From NCBI GenBank assembly GCA_028819495.1, contig JAPPLI010000053.1, positions 1 to 36,317 of the forward strand: DNA of 36,317 nucleotides, in the 5' to 3' direction. Each line of letters starts with the position of its first letter. Within the stretch, counting starts at the first letter, position 1. Shown piece after piece: positions 19,056 through 26,301 of this stretch. The notes beneath the pieces are model-generated. The model was not told the DNA's origin. It ran no database searches and saw nothing but the letters and a program-made list of their open reading frames with translations. This stretch comes from Gammaproteobacteria bacterium (GTDB lineage: Bacteria; Pseudomonadota; Gammaproteobacteria; Eutrophobiales; Eutrophobiaceae). A program made the translations under genes and the position numbers.

Positions 19056-21282
19056 TGACGTGCTGAACGGCGGCGCGGGCGCTGATATACTTTACGGCGG
19101 TGCCGGCAGCGACATGATCCACGCCGATGCCGCGGATACCATAATCAATGGCTGGGTGGAAACACCGCCGACAAATGATCCCAATACTACTCCCGATGAG
19201 AGTACGGAAGCTGTCAGCGATCCCATGACTATGGACACCGTATCCTTTGCGCGGGTGGAAGAGGGCCTGACCAGGTCCCTGTCCGGGACCGGTAATCCTG
19301 ACGGAATAACCATAGTGAACATTGAGAACATTATCGGTTCCCAGGACGATGACGTCCTGACCGGTAGCGCCGGGAACAACGTCATCGAAGGCCACGAGGG
19401 GGGTGATGACATGGACGGCGGCGAGGGTGAAGATACCCTGTCTTACGAGAGTTCCGACGACTGGGTCAGGATAACGCTGAATGCCGCGGGCGAAGATGCA
19501 ACGGCTTCCAGGGGGCACGCGTCCGGCGATGAGCCGTCGAACTTCGAAAACGTCAGGGGCTCCGCGTTCGATGACGACCTGACCGGTAATGGTGATGCCA
19601 ACAAGCTGTGGGGCCTTGCCGGCGATGACGACATAGACGGCGCCGGTGACAACGACACCATAGAAGGCGGCGCCGGGGCCGACGAGTTGGACGGCGGCTA
19701 TAACAATGGCGGCAATGCAGGCGCCGCGAACACCGAAGTAAACACCTTGTCTTATGCGAGTTCGGACGCGGGTGTTACCGTGAACTTGATGACTGCTAGC
19801 GCCTCCGGCGGCCACGCCGCGGGCGACGTTATCGAGACGTATGAGATGCTTGCTCCCACTGACGATGATCCCGAGAACGAGATTGACGTCGCTACTTTTG
19901 TGAACGTCACCGGGTCAGACCACAATGACCGGCTGACCGGCGATGATCAGGACAACCAGCTTGAAGGCGGCGCCGGCGACGATACCCTCAGGGGCGGCGC
20001 CAGTCAGCGCGGGAATGGTTCTACAGCGTTGATCCTCAGGGGCGACGTGCTGGTAGGCGGCCCCGGCGCCGACGTGCTGGATGGCGGCGAGGATATGCGT
20101 GAAAAGGATGATATGATTCCTGGTACTGATCTTAATAACGATGGTGACTTTGATGACACTGACGAGGTAGCGCCGGTCATGGCTTCCGTGGACTGGGTCG
20201 TGTACAAGCATGCGATGGAAGGCATTTCGGTTGACCTGTCCACCAACCGGGGCACCGGCGGCGAGGCCATGGGCGATCAACTGATCAACATCGAGTTGGT
20301 CTGGGGTTCCGAACATGCTGATACCTTCATTGCCGGTTCCGGCCCTGACACCATCGAAGGCGACGGCGGCAGCGATACCGTGTCCTACGAGGCATCGTCG
20401 TTGGGCGTTACGGTGAACCTGGGTACAGGCACCCAGCACAGGACGGTGACAGCTGATGTTACTGACCCTGAGAATCCTGTATTCCATGCAGATGATGGTG
20501 AAAGTGGGCGTCTTACTCCTGATACGGTTGCCCGGCCTACGGCTGGTGTGCCCAGGTTGGACGCAAACGGTGCGGAATTTGATACGGATAATGTTGAGGA
20601 TGAGGATGACAACCCGAATGCCAACGGCGCGGCCGGTGACCGGCTGGGCAGCATCGAGAACCTGACCGGTTCCGACCATGATGACTCCCTGACCGGCGAT
20701 GCCAACCCCAATGTCCTCAAGGGCATGGGCGGTGATGATACGTTGGTTGGTGCTGCCGGTAACGACAAGCTGTACGGCGGCGCTGGCGACGATACGTTGA
20801 GTTCCACCGGCGGTGCGAATGAGTTCGACGGCGGCGCCGGGGATGACACGATCACCGGTGGTTCCGACGCAGACAAGATCACCGGCGGCACCGGCGATGA
20901 CATCCTGGACGGCGGCACTGGTGCGGATACCTTCGTGTTCAGCCCGGCGGACGGAAGATACAGCGACATAATCACCGGCTTCGATGCTACCACTGACAAA
21001 ATCGACCTGTCGGCGTTTGATCTTACTGCGGAACAGGTTGCGTCAGCCATAGACACAAGGGGCAGTTCCGTCCTGATCAACCTCGAAGCGCATGGCGGGG
21101 GCAGGATAACGCTTCAGGCCACCGATGCAACTACAGCAGGCACACTCCTGGAAGCCTTGGACACGGCAACCAGTGATGATAATACTGATGGCGTTGTTGA
21201 CTCACTGAGCCAGCGCATAGACCTCGATGGCGATGGTGACTTTACCGGTACCGGCGAGGCGGACGGTGTATTCATCCTCTGA
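19056..21282 (+). pseudogene. RTX3, 3' part, separated from its start
   Basis: Continues the RTX3 reading frame directly from the duplication: DDVLNGGAGADILYGGAGSD, further RTX blocks, the GVTVNL...IENLTGS modules, then a closing unit DTFVFSPADGRYSDIITGFD, KIDLSAFDL, GGGRITLQ and an EF-hand-like DLDGDGDFTGTGEADG before the hydrophobic end VFIL. It has no start codon with a ribosome site of its own and is probably silent unless the element leaves. The C-terminal architecture is the same as RTX2. Confidence 0.88.
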
Positions 21283-21331
21283 GTAACGGAGCAGTAACCA
21301 ACCTTCCTGATTTCACGGAAGTAAACGACTA

Positions 21332-21378
21332 CAGGGGCGTTTAGACGGGGCAACCCGTTTAAATCAGCCCCTGTTTTA
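21332..21378. terminator. Rho-independent terminator after RTX3 (repeat copy 2)
   Basis: Same stem as at 11653-11699 (CAGGGGC with GCCCCTG, then TTTTATTT), embedded in about 70 bases of near-identical sequence. Confidence 0.85.
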
Positions 21379-21422
21379 TTTGTGCTTTCCAGTCCGTCAT
21401 CCCGTCCTCTGCCCTGTTGTCA

Positions 21423-21468
21423 ACAAATAGATTTGTCCGCTTCTGTAACAAATGAATTGTCCGCTTTT
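21423..21468. repeat. Imperfect tandem repeat AACAAATnnATTTGTCCGCTT
   Basis: Two adjacent copies of about 24 bases (AACAAATAGATTTGTCCGCT and AACAAATGAATTGTCCGCTT). It resembles the repeated ends of some insertion sequences, but no transposase is adjacent. Possibly a scar of a lost element. Confidence 0.4.
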
Positions 21469-21514
21469 ATATTTACACTGATACAAGCAAGCGGAGAGAA
21501 TCCGGTATCACTCC

Positions 21515-21598
21515 GTGGAAACCTACTTCCGGGTCCGGGTGGACCCACCCCTGGCGGCAGCCGTGGCGGAGACCCCCGGAGACTACGGCTCCGATTGA
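21515..21598 (+). pseudogene. Family A mini-protein, C-terminal fragment
   Basis: Reads VETYFRVRVDPPLAAAVAET then PGDYGSD and stop, the conserved tail of family A. The membrane and coiled-coil parts are missing; the break lies about where the tandem repeats start in the intact copies. Confidence 0.75.
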
Positions 21599-21648
21599 TT
21601 CCCACCACCGACAAGGGTTCTATAAATGGATTCCAGGAGACAACACAA

Positions 21649-21735
21649 ATGGACAAACAGAACATACACCTGAGAACGCTGATTACAGCCATCATCGGCT
21701 CCAACACCGCCGGATCTATGGGTGTCCTGATTTAA
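21649..21735 (+). pseudogene. Family C mini-protein, truncated copy (28 aa)
   Basis: Begins MDKQNIHLRTLITAIIGSNT with the family-C ribosome site (CCAGGAGACAACA) and then stops after eight unrelated residues. The SLSDRINRVES repeat part is absent. It may make a bare membrane peptide. Confidence 0.65.
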
Positions 21736-21753
21736 CCAATCGCCTGTTTCGTT

Positions 21754-22137
21754 CTACAAGAGTTTGATGAGCGCGACAACCAGACCGCCCTGGGCGATGA
21801 TCGCCGTCAGTATCCATTTCAGGAGGTCGGCTTTAACGGTTTGAATCTCGGTCTGAAGCCCGGCTTGGACGGTCTCTATCCTGGCTTGAAGCTCAGCTTG
21901 GACGGTCTCTATCCTGGCCTGAAGCTCAGCTTGGACGGTCTCTATCCTGGCCTGAAGCCCGAGCCTGGTGGTTTCAAGCTCGGCTTGGATCGCCAGGATA
22001 TCGGTTTTGGTGGCCAGGTTGCTGTTGAGCAGTTGCACTTGTTCCGTTGCAAGCGCCTCGGCCTGTTTCTCGGTAAACCCGTTTTGCGTGAGGTTTTTAA
22101 CGAACCGGTGGGTGTCGAATGCGATAGCTTCACTCAT
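21754..22137 (-). CDS. Family B: DUF1640/CCDC90-like coiled-coil membrane protein, 127 aa
   Basis: The N-terminal part FDTHRFVKNLTQNGFTEKQA is followed by a long coiled coil and one C-terminal span (LLKWILTAIIAQGGLVVALI), the layout of DUF1640/CCDC90 proteins. The coiled coil contains three head-to-tail 11-residue units ARIETVQAELQ encoded by 33-bp repeats. A near-identical paralogue at 28234-28572 has a different repeat number. The upstream promoter has AGGCAA (22167-22172, -35 on the minus strand) and ATTGTA (22144-22149, -10), placing the predicted transcript start at the ATG itself. Function unknown. Confidence 0.8.
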   Translation of the reverse strand: MSEAIAFDTHRFVKNLTQNGFTEKQAEALATEQVQLLNSNLATKTDILAIQAELETTRLGLQARIETVQAELQARIETVQAELQARIETVQAGLQTEIQTVKADLLKWILTAIIAQGGLVVALIKLL

Positions 22138-22143
22138 GGGGTT

Positions 22144-22172
22144 ATTGTAGTTTACGGCAGCACTACAGGCAA
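22144..22172 (-). promoter_or_regulatory. Predicted promoter of family B (leaderless)
   Basis: Read on the minus strand: TTGCCT, 17 bases, TACAAT, then 6 bases to ATG. Identical spacing at 28199-28227 ahead of the other family B copy. Confidence 0.55.
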
Positions 22173-22231
22173 CAGAAAATATCGAATAAAGCAGTACCGG
22201 ACAGCATTGTACGACCTGACCCCTTGCTTCC

Positions 22232-22522
22232 TTACTCGCCGGGGACGTCAGGTTGTTGCAACCGTTGACCGAGGACTTTGGCGATATACCGGTTGTTGGC
22301 CTTCAGGCTGGTTTCCACGATAACAAGGCGCTTGTCAATCCCATCCACCCGGGCCTCCAGGGCAGTCATGCGATCGGACAGGCTGCTCTCTACCCTGTTG
22401 ATTCGATCGGACAGGCTGCTCTCTACCCTGTTGATTCGATCGGACAGGCTGGCATGGCTCCAGGCGTTGGAGCCTATGATGGCTATGATCAGCGTTATCA
22501 GGTGTATGGTCTGTTTGTCCAT
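22232..22522 (-). CDS. Family C: membrane and coiled-coil mini-protein, 96 aa
   Basis: MDKQTIHLITLIIAIIGSNA is a membrane span or uncleaved signal, followed by tandem SLSDRINRVES units (33-bp DNA repeats; two full plus one partial here), then DGIDKRLVIVETSLKANNRY and a short basic and polar tail. The fragment at 21649 and the copy at 25596 (one full repeat) are paralogues. Ribosome site CCAGGAGACAAC lies ahead of the ATG. No known function. The repeats should make a short rigid coiled coil on the far side of the membrane or in the cytoplasm; topology cannot be told from sequence alone. Confidence 0.75.
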   Translation of the reverse strand: MDKQTIHLITLIIAIIGSNAWSHASLSDRINRVESSLSDRINRVESSLSDRMTALEARVDGIDKRLVIVETSLKANNRYIAKVLGQRLQQPDVPGE

Positions 22523-22579
22523 TTGTGTTGTCTCCTGGAATCCGTTTATAGAACCCTTGTTAGTGAAGCTTCAGGATTG

Positions 22580-22641
22580 ATTATAGCCTGTTGAGGGGTG
22601 GAGTGAGATATTTTTTGATGGTTTTTGTGAGTTTTCTCACA
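22580..22641 (-). promoter_or_regulatory. Family C upstream element: TATAAT plus palindrome
   Basis: TATAAT on the minus strand at 22580-22585 (context GGCTATAATCA) and, farther upstream, the palindrome TGTGAGTTTTCTCACA at 22626-22641. Both recur at 25479-25540 ahead of the other family C copy. No standard -35 is seen, so an activator or repressor at the palindrome is possible. Confidence 0.55.
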
Positions 22642-22708
22642 GAACCGCGTAGTTCATTTTATTAGCATGAATGTCCTGCTCAGTTTATTGGACGGGCAGG
22701 ATGCGAAT

Positions 22709-22740
22709 AAAAAAACCCGCCCCCCGGAGGGAGCGGGTTG
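22709..22740 (-). terminator. Terminator after the Fic gene
   Basis: Stem AACCCGC (22714-22720) with GCGGGTT (22733-22739) and seven A at 22709-22715, giving a U-run on the minus strand, 45 bases past the fic stop. Confidence 0.8.
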
Positions 22741-22784
22741 TTCTTACCCAGATCGTTTGCAAGACAACGAAAAAAAACCAGCGT

Positions 22785-23810
22785 TTATCGTATATCAGAG
22801 TCTGTATTTTCGGGTGGATAATAAACACCCTTATTGGTGACGCCACCGTTGCCGTGAACGCGGCGTTGGATTCCGGAAAGGACTTTTCTTGAGGTGTTTA
22901 TCACGGCTCGAATTTGTATTGTTGCCAGTGTTCCGAGGTAATCGCAGAAGAATTTAAGGTTGCCCTCGTCAGCAGTTTCCAGTGCATCTATGTAGGTGTC
23001 TCTCATTTCCGTGGTAACAATCGGACTGGGTTCTCCTTTCCTGAGATAGGCGCAGGCGACCAACTGCCGGGAGACGCGTCCGTTGCCGTCCCGGAACGGG
23101 TGCGTGCGCACAAAGCGGTGGTGCAGCCAGCCGGCTTCGACGTGGGTGGGGAGGTTGCGTTCCCGAATGTCCTGGTACAGGGCGAGGAACCTGTCCATTT
23201 CGGCCTGCACGTGCTCGGGCGGGCAGTATTCATGCACTATGCCGTCAGGACGTCTGGGGTTGTTGGATTGTGTTTTATATTGTCCTTTGTTTGTAAATGG
23301 GCGTTGTACTCGTTGCGTGCGGCCGTGCTCGTCTGCCAGTAACGCGGTGACGGTGGCCTGGTGGCGCGTTAACAACTGGTGCCAGGATTTAATGGTGTAA
23401 TGGGTCAGCGGCTTGTTGTCCTTGATGTCATCAAAGATTAGCTCCAGCGCGGTTTCCTGGTCTTCCAGCAGGCCTTTTATGGTTTTATCATCGATGTTTT
23501 CCACGGTGTGGGCGGCGCGCACTTGGTGCAGCCCTTCTGTAATAAGTTGTTCGGTGACGCCGCGTTTCAATGTGTACAGGCCTTCTATCTGGCCGGTTTC
23601 AATGGCAAACTCGCGGCGGCGTTCCGTCAGCCAGATGTCGAGCAACGTCTTGTCGATGTTTTTGTCTGTTATCCGGTTTATACACTCGTTCAGTTCGGCT
23701 GCCAGGTCGTCATAACCGGGCAAGGTCCAATTCTCAGCGTCTTCGGGTAATCCCGTCAGCGGTGTCCAGGTTGCCCCGGCTGGTTTATCTTGAGGTGTGG
23801 GTTGGTTCAT
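22785..23810 (-). CDS. Fic-family protein AMP-transferase, 341 aa
   Basis: Active-site loop HPFRDGNGR at residues 237-245 is a full match to HxFx(D/E)GNGR, used to transfer AMP from ATP onto target hydroxyls. An N-terminal inhibitory motif TGQIEG (residues 72-77, (S/T)xxxE(G/N)) marks it as a self-inhibited class II Fic protein, so no separate antitoxin is needed. The length and the C-terminal winged-helix-like part are usual for soluble bacterial Fic proteins. It stands alone, with its own terminator, between family C and family E mini-genes. The start is the ATG of MNQPTPQDKP; the ribosome site is weak. The substrate is unknown. Confidence 0.92.
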   Translation of the reverse strand: MNQPTPQDKPAGATWTPLTGLPEDAENWTLPGYDDLAAELNECINRITDKNIDKTLLDIWLTERRREFAIETGQIEGLYTLKRGVTEQLITEGLHQVRAAHTVENIDDKTIKGLLEDQETALELIFDDIKDNKPLTHYTIKSWHQLLTRHQATVTALLADEHGRTQRVQRPFTNKGQYKTQSNNPRRPDGIVHEYCPPEHVQAEMDRFLALYQDIRERNLPTHVEAGWLHHRFVRTHPFRDGNGRVSRQLVACAYLRKGEPSPIVTTEMRDTYIDALETADEGNLKFFCDYLGTLATIQIRAVINTSRKVLSGIQRRVHGNGGVTNKGVYYPPENTDSDIR

Positions 23811-23899
23811 CGTTGGTTTCGTAGTTGCATCAACGGCTCAGGTTCACACCGGACTTGTGAGTGTCCTGGAGAGGGGGAGGACTTTGTGTTCTGTTATGA

Positions 23900-24130
23900 C
23901 TATAACCACTTAATAACAGCGGTAAACAAGGCCAATATAACGATCATTCTTATGGTCAACCGGGTTTCCAGGTCTTTCAATTCCGATTTCAGGCGCATGT
24001 CCAGGTGGTCTTTGGTGACTAATTCCGCGCCATGTTCATTGATAGCATTAACAACTGCTTCCGCTTGAGCATCCGGTAAACCGGAAGCAGTGATTATTTT
24101 GATAGCCTTATGTGTGTCAGTGATAATCAT
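23900..24130 (-). CDS. Family E: short DUF1640-like membrane protein, 76 aa
   Basis: ITDTHKAIKIITASGLPDAQ, then AEAVVNAINEHGAELVTKDH, a short coiled-coil stretch (LDMRLKSELKDLETRL) and a terminal span (MIVILALFTAVIKWL). This is a shorter, diverged version of the family B plan. TTGACT upstream suggests a sigma70 promoter with a real leader, unlike families A and B. Function unknown. Confidence 0.65.
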   Translation of the reverse strand: MIITDTHKAIKIITASGLPDAQAEAVVNAINEHGAELVTKDHLDMRLKSELKDLETRLTIRMIVILALFTAVIKWL

Positions 24131-24284
24131 AGCGCTACTTTCAAGAATATCGAAATGAATTATATGTAGTCAAACCTGTATGCCTTATGGGTTCAAGACT
24201 CGTCCTGAACACCAGGGTAATGTTAATTATCATGTGGGGATTGAGCTTTGTCAAACACACATTCTGACCCCGGCTGGGGGGTGA

Positions 24285-24626
24285 TCAATCCGCCCCGTAG
24301 TCCTCGGGGGGTTCCGCCACGGCTGCAGTTTGGGGTGGGTCCACCCGGACCCGGAAGTAGGTTTCCACGGTGGCCTTGAGGGCGGCAACTTCGATTTTCA
24401 CTCCTTCAATTTCCTTTTTCACTCCCTCAATCTCCTTACCCTGCTCTGCAATCTCCTTGCTGTGTTTCTGTCCCTGCTCCGTAATCATATCGCGAAGTTC
24501 CTTACCCTGATCCGTGATCCTCTTGTCAAGTTTATTCATATCCTGCCGTAACCAGGCGAACAGGCCGATGAACAGCGCGGCCAGGCTCGCGCCGACAGAG
24601 ATAATGCCCATGAGTTCCGGAGACAT
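24285..24626 (-). CDS. Family A: membrane and coiled-coil mini-protein, 113 aa
   Basis: N-terminal span LMGIISVGASLAALFIGLFA, then a coiled coil in 11-residue steps (QGKELRDMITE, QGQKHSKEIAE, QGKEIEGVKKE), and the family tail KATVETYFRVRVDPP...DYGAD. The tail is the most conserved part among the four copies in this window. A promoter (-35 GAGCAA at 24656-24661, -10 AGTGTA at 24633-24638, plus-strand reading) places the transcript start at the ATG. The role is not known; a membrane-tethered scaffold or assembly factor is possible. Confidence 0.75.
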   Translation of the reverse strand: MSPELMGIISVGASLAALFIGLFAWLRQDMNKLDKRITDQGKELRDMITEQGQKHSKEIAEQGKEIEGVKKEIEGVKIEVAALKATVETYFRVRVDPPQTAAVAEPPEDYGAD

Positions 24627-24632
24627 GTTTGC

Positions 24633-24661
24633 AGTGTAGCAGGCGGCGAGGTCTGGAGCAA
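24633..24661 (-). promoter_or_regulatory. Predicted promoter of family A (leaderless), minus copy
   Basis: Minus-strand reading TTGCTC, 17 bases, TACACT, 6 bases, ATG. The whole block is conserved upstream of the plus-strand copy at 27742. Confidence 0.5.
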
Positions 24662-24730
24662 TAAAGCAGCGCCGGACAGCGAAGCCTTTTCACGACCGAT
24701 ATTCCAACAATACTACGACCGATTATAATT

Positions 24731-24752
24731 TACCGGCAGTGGATTGCCGGTA
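24731..24752. repeat. Hairpin TACCGGCA / TGCCGGTA
   Basis: Perfect 8-bp arms around a 6-base loop, in the gap between families A and D. There is no U-run, so it is not a clear terminator. Confidence 0.5.
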
Positions 24753-24799
24753 CCCCCATTTTCAGGACAGGTTGCTGCAACCGCCGGCCCTGGCCCGGC

Positions 24800-25121
24800 T
24801 CAGTTCGTGCCGTATTCTCCGGGCTCCTCGGCCACGCGGCGGCCAGTGAGGGCGTCACGCAGTCCTTCCATCAACCCTTCCAAGGTGCGCCATGCGTTCC
24901 CGCAACTCACCTATCGCTTCCCGCGTGGTTTTGAACTCCGCCTGCATCTCTGCCCGCATGGCCTTGGATTCCGCCTGCATCTCTGCCCGCATGGCCTTGG
25001 ATTCCGCCTGCATCTCCTTCCGCTGGGCCTGCATCTCTGCCCGCTGGGTGCGCTGACTGTTCAGAATAAGGCCGGCCAGCGCGATGCTGGCGCTTATGAT
25101 TGCGATGAGTTCCATGGACAT
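24800..25121 (-). pseudogene. Family D: membrane and coiled-coil mini-protein, frameshifted near its end
   Basis: Starts MSMELIAIISASIALAGLIL with AAGGAG well placed upstream; one span, then 11-residue repeats (AEMQAESKAMR twice plus variants, encoded by 33-bp units) and GELRERMAHL. One surplus C (plus strand, at 24880-24881) shifts the frame to a stop at 24855. With it removed, the reading continues EGLMEGLRDALTGRRVAEEP and ends EYGTN, a sensible tail whose acidic/Gly-Tyr end resembles that of family A. As written, the gene makes an 88-aa protein with an altered C-terminus. Confidence 0.7.
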
Positions 25122-25217
25122 TTTATGGCTCCTTACTATCCGGCTGCCGTTCAGCCATTGAAGTGCCTCCAAGTATGATGCATGCACGGGAACTGTCAAC
25201 GGATTTTTACCGGGTTT

Positions 25218-25233
25218 TGTGGGTTTTCTCACA
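25218..25233 (-). promoter_or_regulatory. Palindrome upstream of family D
   Basis: TGTGGGTTTTCTCACA, one mismatch from the perfect palindromes at 22626-22641 and 25479-25494 ahead of family C genes. It lies about 100 bases before the family D start. Confidence 0.5.
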
Positions 25234-25325
25234 AAGCTGCAACGGTTTTGCCGTTCGGGATGGATGAGTGGGGTGGGGGCAGACCACAGGTCTGTCCCCG
25301 GGCATGGCGGAGGGCACAAATAAAA

Positions 25326-25390
25326 CAGGGGCTGATCCAAGCGGTTGCCCGCCGGGAACGCCCCTGTGATCGTTTACTTCCGTGAAATCC
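25326..25390 (-). repeat. Orphan inverted copy of the RTX 3' terminator repeat
   Basis: The minus strand shows the same CACGGAAGTAAACG, CAGGGGC...GCCCCTG and TTTTATTT as after RTX2 and RTX3, even extending into GTGCCCTCCGCC as after RTX2. The nearest RTX gene is over 4 kb away. It should terminate leftward transcription; it marks either a lost RTX gene or a moved fragment. Confidence 0.75.
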
Positions 25391-25478
25391 TGATGTCCCA
25401 TGTAATTCAGGACACCCACAAATCAGGCCATGTAGTTCCGGGGGCAATCCTTCGGGGACGGGCTTTTTTGCTGATATT

Positions 25479-25540
25479 TGTGAGAAAACTCACATTTTCC
25501 GGAAAAAAACATGCCGCCCCACCCCCCAACAGGCTATAAT
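25479..25540 (+). promoter_or_regulatory. Family C upstream element, plus-strand copy
   Basis: Palindrome TGTGAGAAAACTCACA at 25479-25494 and TATAAT at 25535-25540, with CCCACCCCCCAACAGGC between. The same elements in the same order precede the minus-strand family C gene. Confidence 0.55.
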
Positions 25541-25595
25541 CAGTCCTGAGGATTCAGAACAAGGGGACCATCACGGATTCCAGGAGACAACGTAA

Positions 25596-25856
25596 ATGGA
25601 CAAACAGACCATACACCTGATAACGCTGATCGTAGCCATCATAGGGTCCAATGCCTGGAGCCACGCCAGCCTGTCCGATCGAATAAACAGGGTAGAGAGC
25701 AGCCTGTCCGATCGCATGACTTCTCTGGAGGCCCGGGTGGATGGGATTGACAAGCGCCTTGTTATCGTGGAAACCAGCCTGAAGGCCAACAACCAGTATA
25801 TCGCCAGTGTCCTCGCTCAACGGTTGCAGCATCCTGACACCCCCGGCGAGCAATGA
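25596..25856 (+). CDS. Family C: membrane and coiled-coil mini-protein, 86 aa
   Basis: Paralogue of 22232-22522: the span MDKQTIHLITLIVAIIGSNA, then one full SLSDRINRVES unit plus a partial one, then the shared VDGIDKRLVIVETSLKANN. One 33-bp unit fewer than the minus-strand copy explains the 10-11 residue length difference. CCAGGAGACAACG precedes the ATG. Confidence 0.75.
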   Translation: MDKQTIHLITLIVAIIGSNAWSHASLSDRINRVESSLSDRMTSLEARVDGIDKRLVIVETSLKANNQYIASVLAQRLQHPDTPGEQ

Positions 25857-25902
25857 CTGAATCCCGGTACAGCAAGCCGGTTACACCTGCCTCATAATAG
25901 AT

Positions 25903-25923
25903 GTAAAGTACATAATACTTTAC
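25903..25923. promoter_or_regulatory. Palindromic operator ahead of hipBA
   Basis: Perfect inverted repeat GTAAAGTA-N5-TACTTTAC, 55 bases before the hipB ATG, in an AT-rich promoter region. Probable HipB binding site for autoregulation. ATGGGTTAT at about 25928 and TATGACCCAT closer to the start are a second possible pair. Confidence 0.6.
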
Positions 25924-25978
25924 ATAAATGGGTTATACGGCTATTATGTTTGTCGTAAACTATTTATGACCCATAATC

Positions 25979-26299
25979 ATGCCTGATCAGACACCAAGGA
26001 AAGCCTATCACGCGTCAATACGCGTCAAGCGGGCATTACGCGAACTGGGCGATGATATTCGCAAGGCCAGGCTGCGCAGGCGTCTGCCGATGGCTGTCGT
26101 TGCTGAACGCGCATCCATCAGCCGCATCACCTTGAGCAAAATTGAACGGGGCGATGGCGGCGTTGCGCTGGGTAATTATGCAATGGTGCTCAATGCCCTG
26201 GGGTTGCTTGAACACTTGCAGGAACTGGCTGCGGCGCCGAATGACCAAGTGGGCCTTGCGCTGGAAGAAGAGAATTTGCCGCGCAGGGTGCGCTTGTAA
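25979..26299 (+). CDS. hipB: HipB-like XRE-family antitoxin and regulator, 106 aa
   Basis: Helix-turn-helix of the Cro/C1 type at residues 20-75: IRKARLRRRLPMAVVAERAS, then ISRITLSKIERGDGGVALGN. The partner hipA starts 2 bases after the stop, the usual coupled layout of a HipBA toxin-antitoxin module. It is expected to bind HipA and repress the operon through the upstream palindrome. The ATG overlaps no other gene; no strong ribosome site is seen. Confidence 0.88.
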   Translation: MPDQTPRKAYHASIRVKRALRELGDDIRKARLRRRLPMAVVAERASISRITLSKIERGDGGVALGNYAMVLNALGLLEHLQELAAAPNDQVGLALEEENLPRRVRL

Positions 26300-26301
26300 T
26301 A

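Noticed and set aside
21860..21960. 33-bp tandem repeats in family B read as a possible CRISPR
   Set aside because: Units are head to tail without spacers and encode an 11-residue coiled-coil repeat in frame.
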